Shown: positions 1 through 6,148 of the stretch, piece after piece
Position numbering within the stretch: the stretch's first letter is position 1
Layout of the letters: every line of letters starts with the position of its first letter
Assembly (NCBI GenBank): GCA_963582685.1
Contig: CAUZSM010000093.1
Location: 1-7,239 of the forward strand
Length of the DNA: 7,239 bases
Origin: CAUZSM01 sp963582685
GTDB taxonomy: Archaea > Thermoplasmatota > Poseidoniia > Poseidoniales > Thalassarchaeaceae
Direction: 5' to 3'
Made by a program: the position numbers and the translations under genes
Notes under the pieces: generated by a model
What the model was told of the DNA's origin: nothing
The model's database searches: none
What the model saw: only the letters and a program-made list of their open reading frames with translations

Positions 1-1866
1 CGAGGAATAACGTGACTGACCTGTGTGATTGGCCTGCACCCACAGACTGACGGTGAAGTCAGTAACCGAGTCGTCTACATCGACCTTAGCAAAGTCGTCG
101 ACGCCATCAAAGACCGCACAGTTGCCGAGAACACATCCACGCCATTGGCCTCCATTGGTCCCGGTGAAGTTTAGGTCCGCAGTACCCACAGAGTCAGTAG
201 CAACGTCACCACTTGAATGGTCGAAGGTCCAGTGATGAATTAGGTCGCTTCCGCGAACAGGGTCACTGCTGCCCCGGGTCAATGCAGTGGTGGGAATCAC
301 CTGCTTGCTCACACCCGGTCCCTGCCACTTGAGGTGGAAGCCGGCGTGACCTCCATGCTCAAAGAACTCGGTGCGCAGGTGATGTTCTCCCGCAGCAAGC
401 CACGTAGTGTTGGAAATCTCCCGCATACCATGGACGCCTTGATTATCGACAACTTCGACGCCGTCAATCCACAATTTCGTACCATCATCTGAATCGAGGT
501 AGAAGGTCCAGTTGCCTGCGGTTGGAATGTGTAGAATACCGCTATGCCGAACACTCCAGTAATCACTGAAGCGGTTGTCGAGCCCCGCCCAGATGCCGCT
601 GGTAACCGCCCAGTCGATATTGGCCTCGTGGCGGCTGAAATCCACTGTTCGCCCGGTTAAATCTGGCATCAGGCTGCTATTGTAGGAAACACCATTGTTG
701 TCGAAGTATTCTGCCAGCAGGCCGTTGGTACTCTCAGCAGCGGCAGCACCACAGGGTGCTGAATCCAATCTTCCCTCAATCGCGCCGTTGCCGTCGCGAG
801 TGGTTTCTGTCGTCCGGGTCCACCACCACTGCTCACCCGGTGAAAGTGGAGGGTCAACCCCATCCCAGTTCTGGGCACCGGTCGACCAAGCCGCATCGCC
901 AGTATCAAAACCAGAATTAGGCAGATAATTGCTATTCCATGAGCCGTCGTTACTACCCCATGAGGCATACATCATCACATCATCCATGTCGGTGATGAAT
1001 GTGGAATTCTGATTGAAGTGGACTGGTAAACCCATCGCGTTCAAGTTGCTGTCTGTAGCATACAGGTAGTCGTTCCAATACTTGTAACCAGAGCCATTTC
1101 TGTTAGTTGCTAGGTCAAGCACAGAGAGGCCGCGCTGGCCAAGACTATTGTTTGCCTTCTCAATGAGGGCGAGAGCGGTTTCGATATCATAACCGGTTAG
1201 ACGTGTGACCAAATAGTAGCCCTGATCGGCTCGGCTGAACTTCTCCATTTCATTGTCAGCGGCAGGGCCGTAATCAGAGTCTATCCACCAATTGGCGTGG
1301 ATATATGCAGCCAGTGGGCCGCCAATCAGAGCGATTTCACTGTCAAAGGCTGCTCGAGCATTAGTGCCGCCGTTCACCCGAAGAGGCACACCCATTGTTG
1401 TAACCAATACATTCAGTTCAGTCAGGTTACGTTGCTGAATCATCTCGAGAATCGGTGCGGCGAAGTAATCGTCGAATTGCTCGCTGTTGATTGTCTCGGC
1501 AGTTGGAGTACTCTCATTTGTCAACAATAGGACCCTTTCCGGCGGAATATTGCGAGCAACGGCGAAGGCATAACCGATTGTTCGGCTCTCAGTACTCTTG
1601 TTGTTGATGATGACTGCGACGTCGCTATAGTCTGACAGTGATTGATGGGAGAATGGCTCTAACACTGCGATATCGCGGAATGGAGTCTCATTCCAAGCAT
1701 CCCTCGCACCTGCTTCAGCAGAATTTTCTCCAAGAACAATACTACCTGAAATAGACACTGAATCGAAGGCATACGCCGACATTGATTGCAACAGAAGTAG
1801 CACGAGGAGACCCGCAGACAGCCGAGAGCGCACGACTTGTGACCATATCGACCACGTTTTCATCAT
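1..1866 (-). CDS. Large secreted protein: TIGR03790-like region, PA14, LamG (partial)
   Basis: The frame is open from ATG at 1866 to the window edge: 622 codons, no stop, C-terminus missing. Residues 1-33 form a signal peptide: basic start, hydrophobic core LLVLLLLQ, likely cleavage after A-Y-A. Residues about 83-300 resemble the uncharacterised TIGR03790 family: NNKSTESR near 88-95, the phrase NIPPERVLLL, and the block MYASWGSNDG. A Trp-rich linker follows. From residue 382 to about 517 is a PA14-type domain (LLAEYFDNNG; DSDDGTKLWIDG around 458-468; HLKWQGPG), a sugar- or surface-binding fold. From about 541 a concanavalin/LamG-like domain begins (LIHHWTFD, then AVFDGVDDFAKV) and is cut off. 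The product is therefore probably exported and sugar- or polymer-binding; no catalytic role can be assigned. An in-frame ATG at 1935 would put 23 unlikely residues before the signal peptide, so 1866 is preferred. Confidence 0.88.
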   Translation of the reverse strand, partial: MMKTWSIWSQVVRSRLSAGLLVLLLLQSMSAYAFDSVSISGSIVLGENSAEAGARDAWNETPFRDIAVLEPFSHQSLSDYSDVAVIINNKSTESRTIGYAFAVARNIPPERVLLLTNESTPTAETINSEQFDDYFAAPILEMIQQRNLTELNVLVTTMGVPLRVNGGTNARAAFDSEIALIGGPLAAYIHANWWIDSDYGPAADNEMEKFSRADQGYYLVTRLTGYDIETALALIEKANNSLGQRGLSVLDLATNRNGSGYKYWNDYLYATDSNLNAMGLPVHFNQNSTFITDMDDVMMYASWGSNDGSWNSNYLPNSGFDTGDAAWSTGAQNWDGVDPPLSPGEQWWWTRTTETTRDGNGAIEGRLDSAPCGAAAAESTNGLLAEYFDNNGVSYNSSLMPDLTGRTVDFSRHEANIDWAVTSGIWAGLDNRFSDYWSVRHSGILHIPTAGNWTFYLDSDDGTKLWIDGVEVVDNQGVHGMREISNTTWLAAGEHHLRTEFFEHGGHAGFHLKWQGPGVSKQVIPTTALTRGSSDPVRGSDLIHHWTFDHSSGDVATDSVGTADLNFTGTNGGQWRGCVLGNCAVFDGVDDFAKVDVDDSVTDFTVSLWVQANHTGQSRYSS

Positions 1867-1964
1867 GTCGCATCCAAGAATCGCGACATCTATGATGTCG
1901 GAAGCACCTTTCCGGACCCTTCCGACGATGAACATAAATCCCTCCGACCCCTCTTGCGAAAAGT
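1867..1964. promoter_or_regulatory. Divergent promoter region, secreted protein / macro-domain gene
   Basis: This 98-base spacer separates two divergent starts. On the plus strand acataaatcc (1932-1941) is TATA-like and centred about 29 bases before the macro-gene ATG, the spacing expected when an archaeal transcript starts at or next to the start codon. On the minus strand catcata (about 1889-1895) is a weaker candidate some 26 bases before ATG 1866. No strong Shine-Dalgarno sequence precedes either ATG. The spacing is seen; promoter function is inferred. Confidence 0.5.
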
Positions 1965-2603
1965 ATGTCCGAAGTTATCATCGCCAGAAACTGCCGTCAT
2001 GGCCAATTAAAGGTCATTGCAGGAGACCTCACAGCCTACGAGGCTGACATTGTAGTCACCGGTGCAAACAGCCGTCTTGCGGGCCGAGAAGGACTGGATG
2101 AAAATATACATCAGGCCGCCGGAGACGAATTGCGAGAAGCCTGCAGAGAAATCGCCCAAGAAAAACGGGTTTTGAACCAGCAACCCTGCCCAGTAGGAAA
2201 CGCAGTTGTAACCAAGCCATTCGCTCTACCGTGCAAACATTTGATTCACGTTGTAGGTCCAGATTGCCGCCGCCCAAGCCAAGATGAAAATAGGCGCGAA
2301 CTGTTGAAGGAAGCCTACGAATCAATGTTTGAGGTAATTGCCGGATTGAAGCCGAGAGATACCATTGTCAGCCCACCGATTTCAATGGATATTTTTGCTT
2401 ATCCACACCGTGAGGGGGCGCGCATGGCGATGCAGATTCTACTCAATTGGCTTGATGGTGAGGATGACCCAGGTGTGTCCGAATTCATCATGCTGGTGCA
2501 TGACGAGAATTACGTCAACAATCTCAAGACTGTTTACCGCGAGAGCGAGGACCAGTTTCCCGGCCAAGATTCCACTCGTGAATATCGCCGCCGCCGCTAT
2601 TGA
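1965..2603 (+). CDS. Macro-domain protein, divergent ligand loops
   Basis: The 212-residue product matches the macro (ADP-ribose-binding, A1pp) fold: IAGDLT at 18-23 followed by EADIVVTGANS (26-36), GLDENIH (43-49), QAAGDEL (50-56), CPVGNAVVTK (75-84), LIHVVGP (93-99), then IVSPPIS (134-140) and FAYP (144-147). Family members bind ADP-ribose and many remove it from proteins or nucleic acids, so a cytoplasmic role in ADP-ribose metabolism or signalling is likely. Asn35 and Asp45 of the usual ligand region are kept, but the GGGG run of loop 1 reads GREG and the glycines of loop 2 (usually S-T-G-x-x-G) are replaced in S-M-D-I-F-A, so hydrolase activity is uncertain. About 60 residues follow the core, ending in an Arg-rich tail. 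The ATG is supported by the TATA-like box upstream. The stop lies one base from the 3' end of the opposite-strand tRNA gene. Confidence 0.85.
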   Translation: MSEVIIARNCRHGQLKVIAGDLTAYEADIVVTGANSRLAGREGLDENIHQAAGDELREACREIAQEKRVLNQQPCPVGNAVVTKPFALPCKHLIHVVGPDCRRPSQDENRRELLKEAYESMFEVIAGLKPRDTIVSPPISMDIFAYPHREGARMAMQILLNWLDGEDDPGVSEFIMLVHDENYVNNLKTVYRESEDQFPGQDSTREYRRRRY

Positions 2604-2604
2604 G

Positions 2605-2676
2605 TGCGCACGCCGGGAGTTGAACCCGGGTGGCATGGTTGGGAACCATGCATCATAACCACTAGATCACGTGCGC
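2605..2676 (-). tRNA. tRNA-Gly (anticodon CCC)
   Basis: Read on the minus strand, 72 bases fold as a complete cloverleaf. The acceptor stem is GCGCACG with CGTGCGC and discriminator A. The D arm is a short ATC/GAT stem with a TAGTGGTTAT loop. The anticodon stem is CATGG with CCATG around loop TTCCCAA, giving anticodon CCC at 2643-2641. The variable loop is 4 bases. The T arm is CCGGG / TTCAACT / CCCGG. All stems other than the D stem are perfectly paired. CCA is not encoded and there is no intron. It would read GGG glycine codons. A cataag-like box on the minus strand near 2726-2731 might be the promoter, but this is weak. Confidence 0.96.
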
Positions 2677-2744
2677 AGCAACAGAGGCAGGCGGAAGTTC
2701 AGCATCATGGTTACGGCGTGACCAACTTATGGACCGTGAGGAGT

Positions 2745-2759
2745 ATTATCTCAGATAAT
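2745..2759. repeat. Perfect 6-bp inverted repeat in spacer
   Basis: ATTATC, a three-base centre TCA, then GATAAT make a perfect AT-rich palindrome inside the spacer between the tRNA and resolvase genes. It lies about 62 bases before the resolvase ATG and about 69 bases from the 5' end of the tRNA. It could be a regulator-binding site or a chance AT-rich promoter element; nothing else in the sequence settles it. Confidence 0.4.
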
Positions 2760-2790
2760 CCACACATTCTCCGTTCAGCGACCGCGATTG

Positions 2791-2800
2791 TATTGTATGC
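2791..2800 (+). promoter_or_regulatory. TATA-like box for the Hjc-family gene
   Basis: tattgtatgc is the AT-rich element centred about 27 bases before ATG 2822, with no Shine-Dalgarno sequence between them. This is the spacing of a leaderless archaeal promoter and resembles what is seen before the 1965 and 3651 starts. Function is inferred from position and composition only. Confidence 0.5.
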
Positions 2801-2821
2801 AGATGTGAGCCGAGCATTCTC

Positions 2822-3472
2822 ATGGCCGCCATCTATGAACGGGAACTGCGCGCAGTTCTCTCCGGTTCTGCGACTGGAGTAAGGGCTGTAACTCGCTCCT
2901 GCGACGATGTTGCGCGGGCCCGCGCGATGCAAGTGATAGAGAGACCGTTTCTAGTTGTGAGAGCGGCAGGTAGCGGGATGGAAGGCAGCGGCGACCTATT
3001 GGCACTGCGCGGTGACATTTGTTTCCCGATAGAAGTCAAGACATCCAAAGAGCGCAAACTGTACCTGTCAGGGAGAACTTGGGAGCAATACGAAGCGATG
3101 AGAGAAATCGGTGAACGTTGCGGACTGATGCCACTTTACGCTTACAGACTCAAAGGAGTCAGAGGAGATTCTTGGCGGATTTTTCGGATTGAAACTGAAA
3201 GTCTAACCGGTAGACTCGGTGTGCTGTCTCGAAGAATCCCAACGCTTCCACTCACTCGGAACGGCAAACCACATCTCGACTGGGAACAAGGATTACCGCT
3301 GCACCAATTCTTGGCAGTCGTCTGTAGAGTTGAGCAGCCAGAAGGTGGATTCTCCCGCTTGGTGAAACAAGCATTGGATGTTGATGTTGAACCTGAGCAA
3401 GTCATCGATGAAGTCGAGGAAATACCTACCCGCGAGGCAATGCCCACGTGGATGGAGCGCTTTCGACTTTGA
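2822..3472 (+). CDS. hjc: Holliday junction resolvase, Hjc family, extended
   Basis: The 216-residue product carries the archaeal Hjc nuclease signature. Glu8 lies in YERELRAVL, followed by FLVVRAAGSG (43-52), then GDLLAL with Asp58, and the E-x-K pair Glu71/Lys73 in PIEVKTSK. Together these give the metal-binding E...D...ExK set. Further family-like segments are YLSGRTWEQYEAM and the strand pair LYAYRL / SWRIFRIE. Hjc enzymes cleave four-way DNA junctions as dimers during recombination and repair in the cytoplasm. Two features are unusual. About 28 extra residues (about 14-41, including VTRSCDDVARARA) sit between the N-terminal helix and the VVRAAGSG strand. There is also a tail of roughly 70 residues after the nuclease core with an acidic stretch (QVIDEVEEIPT). 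Typical Hjc proteins are about 120-150 residues. A related endonuclease of the same fold is possible. The gene ends two bases before the end of the opposite-strand 58-codon gene. Confidence 0.82.
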   Translation: MAAIYERELRAVLSGSATGVRAVTRSCDDVARARAMQVIERPFLVVRAAGSGMEGSGDLLALRGDICFPIEVKTSKERKLYLSGRTWEQYEAMREIGERCGLMPLYAYRLKGVRGDSWRIFRIETESLTGRLGVLSRRIPTLPLTRNGKPHLDWEQGLPLHQFLAVVCRVEQPEGGFSRLVKQALDVDVEPEQVIDEVEEIPTREAMPTWMERFRL

Positions 3473-3474
3473 AA

Positions 3475-3651
3475 TCAGGATTCGCCACCGAGTTCTCTCT
3501 CGACTCTCTCGATTGATACGGATTGACGTCCAACCTCGCGAGCAACCCGGTCAAGATTTGCTTGCTCCAACATCCTTCGAATTGCATCTCGGTCACGCAA
3601 TAACGTGTTGACCCGGCGTTGCACACGCCTACCATCTTCGGATGCCGTCAT
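3475..3651 (-). CDS. Small Arg-rich protein, possible helix-turn-helix (58 aa)
   Basis: ATG at 3651-3649 opens 58 codons ending in TGA at 3477-3475. The protein starts MTASEDGRRVQRRVN and ends VERELGGES. It has 13 arginines, no lysine, one proline-free stretch throughout, and is expected to be almost wholly helical: one helix about 8-31 and a second segment 33-55 (LDRVAREVG, then SIERVEREL) that resembles a helix-turn-helix pattern. Support for a real gene: it fills the spacer exactly, its stop lies two bases from the resolvase stop, a TATA-like ATATAG lies about 27 bases before its ATG, and its composition looks like protein, unlike the competing frames. I do not recognise the family. It may be a DNA- or RNA-binding regulator, possibly of itself or the divergent protease gene, but that is inference. 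Confidence 0.7.
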   Translation of the reverse strand: MTASEDGRRVQRRVNTLLRDRDAIRRMLEQANLDRVAREVGRQSVSIERVERELGGES

Positions 3652-3672
3652 CACTCAGGCCAACAAGTTCGA

Positions 3673-3682
3673 GGCTATATCG
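3673..3682 (-). promoter_or_regulatory. TATA-like box for the 58-codon gene
   Basis: Read on the minus strand this is cgatatagcc, the most TATA-like element in the 81-base spacer between the divergent starts at 3651 and 3733. Its centre lies about 27 bases from ATG 3651, the distance expected for a leaderless archaeal transcript. It points away from the protease gene. Confidence 0.5.
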
Positions 3683-3732
3683 ACTTCGTGTTACCGCCAC
3701 ACCTTCAAGTGATAAGGCCGGAAGGGTCGGGC

Positions 3733-5202
3733 ATGGCCAGTGAGGAAACAGGTAGTCGGGTCCGGCGCGTAGTAATGCTGGTGCTGTGCGGTTGGCTTGC
3801 TGTACTGGTCCACTGGGCCTTCCTCGGATTAGCAATCTGGATTATCCTGCTAGGTGTATTGGAAAACAGAGGCACCCTTGACCGCTGGAATGCAACAAGG
3901 GTATTGGGGTTCATTCTGATGTTGCGAACCTCACGCGGACAGGTTGTACTAGAGTGGATATCACGACCGCGACGTCTGTGGAGAGTATTCGGGCAAATTG
4001 GTCTGTGGACCTGTGGGGTCGCTATGGTGTTGATTATCCTCATCCTGCTGCTTTCTTTCATCGGGGCAATCCTCACTTTCGGTCAGGTAGAACCGCTACC
4101 TCCAAGCCAATTGGTTCTGATTCCCGGAGTCAATCCGATGCTCCCCTTCTGGTGGCCTGCCCTAGCCATTATCGGAGCCCTGGTCATCCACGAATATGGA
4201 CACGCGATTCAAGCGCGCGCGCATGGCATGAGAATCCGTTCCTTCGGTTTGCTGATGCTCGGTCCACTTCCTCTCGGTGCCTTTGCCGAGCCACAGAATA
4301 ACGAGGTGATGAAGGCACCACGCAACGAGAGAGCGAGGATGTTCGCTGCCGGTCCAGCAGTCAATCTGTATGCGGCAGCGATAACTTGGCTGATTATCGC
4401 AGCTCTGGCAAGCCAATTCGTTGCCATTAATCCTGGAATACATGCGGCGGCCGTAGTCGAGGATGCTCCCGCTGATGAGGCTGGACTGCAAGCGTGGGAC
4501 ATTATCACCAAATTCGGTGATGACCCAGTCGCTAGCCAATCCGAGATGTCGGCAGCGATTCAAAATCGCTCTGCAGGTGAATCGGTTGAATTGCAGATTG
4601 TCGGTCAAGATGAACCGATAACCGTGATTCTCGGTGACCGCTACGAGTATTTCCTCTCCCAAAATGTATCTAACGAAACCCTTGTCGCCGCAGGAGTCGA
4701 GAAAGGTGATGCCTTCCTCGGCATCTCCGGATATGGTGGCGGAACTACCGGCATTGATCGAATTGCAGGGCCTTTCGCAGCCGATGACCGGAGTCTTGGA
4801 GCCTCGGCACTGCAGACATTACTCCAACCGGTGACCATCATCGCGATACCTGTGCAATTCGAAGGTCAAATCATGGCCCCTCAGGAATTGGATATGATAG
4901 AAGCGAGTGGACCGCTCGGTGATTTGCTCGGCACTGAAGTGATGCTGATGCTGATTACAGCGATGTTCTGGTTTGTTTGGATGAATCTCGGACTCGGATT
5001 TGCAAATCTGATTCCGATGGTGCCATTTGACGGTGGACATCTGTTCCGAGACTGGCTGCACGACAAGATAGACCGGCTCTCACGATTCTCCTCGAATCCT
5101 CATCCGCTGCAGACAGAGCATCTGGCTCAGCGGATTTCCAGCATGAGTAGCCTCGTCCTGCTTATCGCCTTACTGCTGATGATTATCACACCATATCTCT
5201 GA
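3733..5202 (+). CDS. Site-2-protease-type membrane metalloprotease (M50) with PDZ-like domain
   Basis: This 489-residue multi-pass membrane protein has both zinc-site motifs of the M50/S2P family: HEYGH at 153-157 (two His ligands and catalytic Glu154) in the segment LAIIGALVIHEYGH, and NLIPMVPFDGGH at 425-436 with Asp433 as third ligand. Hydrophobic segments lie near 13-43, 89-117, 138-160, 210-232, 402-428 and 470-488. Between the two catalytic parts a PDZ-like domain (about 235-300; DAPADEAGLQAWDII) would gate substrates. Such proteases cut transmembrane segments, for example of anti-regulators or leftover signal peptides. ATG 3733 is preferred because the frame upstream to a TTG at 3619 is not protein-like and overlaps the opposite-strand small gene; ggaaggg lies 8 bases before it as a weak ribosome site. 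It converges on the signal peptidase gene with 8 bases between stops. Confidence 0.92.
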   Translation: MASEETGSRVRRVVMLVLCGWLAVLVHWAFLGLAIWIILLGVLENRGTLDRWNATRVLGFILMLRTSRGQVVLEWISRPRRLWRVFGQIGLWTCGVAMVLIILILLLSFIGAILTFGQVEPLPPSQLVLIPGVNPMLPFWWPALAIIGALVIHEYGHAIQARAHGMRIRSFGLLMLGPLPLGAFAEPQNNEVMKAPRNERARMFAAGPAVNLYAAAITWLIIAALASQFVAINPGIHAAAVVEDAPADEAGLQAWDIITKFGDDPVASQSEMSAAIQNRSAGESVELQIVGQDEPITVILGDRYEYFLSQNVSNETLVAAGVEKGDAFLGISGYGGGTTGIDRIAGPFAADDRSLGASALQTLLQPVTIIAIPVQFEGQIMAPQELDMIEASGPLGDLLGTEVMLMLITAMFWFVWMNLGLGFANLIPMVPFDGGHLFRDWLHDKIDRLSRFSSNPHPLQTEHLAQRISSMSSLVLLIALLLMIITPYL

Positions 5203-5210
5203 CCGGCGAA

Positions 5211-6131
5211 TCACTCTTCTTCGCCCGCCTCATCCTCGATTCTGGCAAGTTCGACTTCTGGTGAGGTTTCAATCAGCCTTGCTACGGTCTTCTCCCATAC
5301 CATCGGGATGGCAAGCAAAACTATCGCTGTGAAAGTAAGACTCCACCATGAGGAGGAAGGTACCTGTCCGCTATTTGCAGACAATCCGAGTTTGATGGCC
5401 CCTACCCATGGAATTTCTGCGCCGGCCACGCCGACTACCCAGTCATCACGTACTGCCTCGACTGCGCGGCCGTTCTCATCGAGCAAGCCACCGCTGTGTC
5501 CGCCCTTCTGGTCGTAGTCACAACCGTTGGAGAACAAATTGTCACCCGTAGTCAGATACCCCGCATGGCCGGGATTCCAATTGGTAATCTGCAGTTTCCC
5601 ATTGGGATGGCAAGGATAGTCAAGTTCCACAGTGATGCTCTCGACGCCGATTACATCTGTGCCCGGCACCCACCAAGTCAGCACGCAGGTGCCAGCCTCA
5701 CCATCAGAATCGATGGTTATCGGGTCCCAAGAGCCGTTGTCACACTGCTCGGTAGTCCTATCGAGAGGAGTCTCAGTTGTATAGGCCTCAGCACGAATGA
5801 TAGCACGATGGATGACCGGAGTGTCGCTGCCGCCATTCTTGCGGTAGATGATGACGTCTCCTGGCATACCGTGGTTGTCGACATCGGATCCGCCGGCAGC
5901 GACCGCTTCCGCCCAAGTTTCGATATTGGTTCGCTCAGGGTCCATCACAAGAACAAGGTCGCCGGGGTCTATCGCCCCAACACTACCATCATCATCATGC
6001 ATCATAGAACCCGATTCAACGACCACCATCGGCGGCCACGACCCGGTAGCGACATACATTCCACCAATTAGAATCGCAATGAGACCAGCAGCGAGGATAG
6101 CCTCGCGAACCCAACTCCAAGCGACCTCCAT
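5211..6131 (-). CDS. Signal peptidase I, archaeal (Sec11-like) type, enlarged
   Basis: The 306-residue product removes signal peptides from exported proteins at the outer face of the membrane. A transmembrane anchor lies at about 11-30, followed by VVVESGSMM with nucleophile Ser42, GDLVLV (57-62), GDVIIYRKNG (91-100), PVIHR with His108, and YLTTGDN with Asp197, then a second acidic site at Asp205/Asp207. Box-E-like VVGVAGAEIPWVG (232-244) is next, and a second membrane helix lies at about 262-279, ending in an acidic tail (EDEAGEEE). His in place of the bacterial Lys marks the archaeal/eukaryotic type. His108 and Asp197 are 89 residues apart, against about 20 in yeast Sec11, so a large insertion containing three of the four cysteines (130, 149, 174, 204) lies between. 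ATG 6131 is chosen over GTG 6152 because GGAGG sits 7 bases before it. It is second in a unit with the 6982 gene. Confidence 0.92.
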   Translation of the reverse strand: MEVAWSWVREAILAAGLIAILIGGMYVATGSWPPMVVVESGSMMHDDDGSVGAIDPGDLVLVMDPERTNIETWAEAVAAGGSDVDNHGMPGDVIIYRKNGGSDTPVIHRAIIRAEAYTTETPLDRTTEQCDNGSWDPITIDSDGEAGTCVLTWWVPGTDVIGVESITVELDYPCHPNGKLQITNWNPGHAGYLTTGDNLFSNGCDYDQKGGHSGGLLDENGRAVEAVRDDWVVGVAGAEIPWVGAIKLGLSANSGQVPSSSWWSLTFTAIVLLAIPMVWEKTVARLIETSPEVELARIEDEAGEEE

Positions 6132-6138
6132 CGGCGCC

Positions 6139-6143
6139 CCTCC
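6139..6143 (-). promoter_or_regulatory. Ribosome binding site deciding the signal peptidase start
   Basis: GGAGG on the minus strand with a 7-base spacer to ATG 6131. The alternative GTG at 6152, which overlaps the upstream stop as GTGA, has no such site and would place the GGAGG inside the coding region. The upstream gene ends at 6149, so ribosomes finishing it arrive next to this site, which fits translational coupling. Confidence 0.7.
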
Positions 6144-6148
6144 GCAAT

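Noticed and set aside
2604..2820. Short frames crossing the tRNA and the following spacer
   Set aside because: They read through a perfect cloverleaf or a promoter region and have no protein-like composition.
3426..3635. Minus-strand 69-codon frame in the same spacer
   Set aside because: It overlaps the resolvase gene by some 45 bases and its composition is irregular; the 58-codon frame in another register fits the spacer exactly and has a promoter-like element.
3619..3732. N-terminal extension of the site-2 protease from a TTG
   Set aside because: The extra 38 residues are His/Pro-rich with no membrane or family character, overlap the opposite-strand small gene and its promoter, and begin at a poor start codon.
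4162..4662. Minus-strand 166-codon frame
   Set aside because: It is antisense to the HEYGH and PDZ part of the protease; no ribosome site or domain was seen.
5496..6071. Plus-strand 191-codon frame
   Set aside because: It lies wholly antisense to the signal peptidase catalytic region; the product has no recognisable domain, and the opposite strand has clear catalytic motifs.
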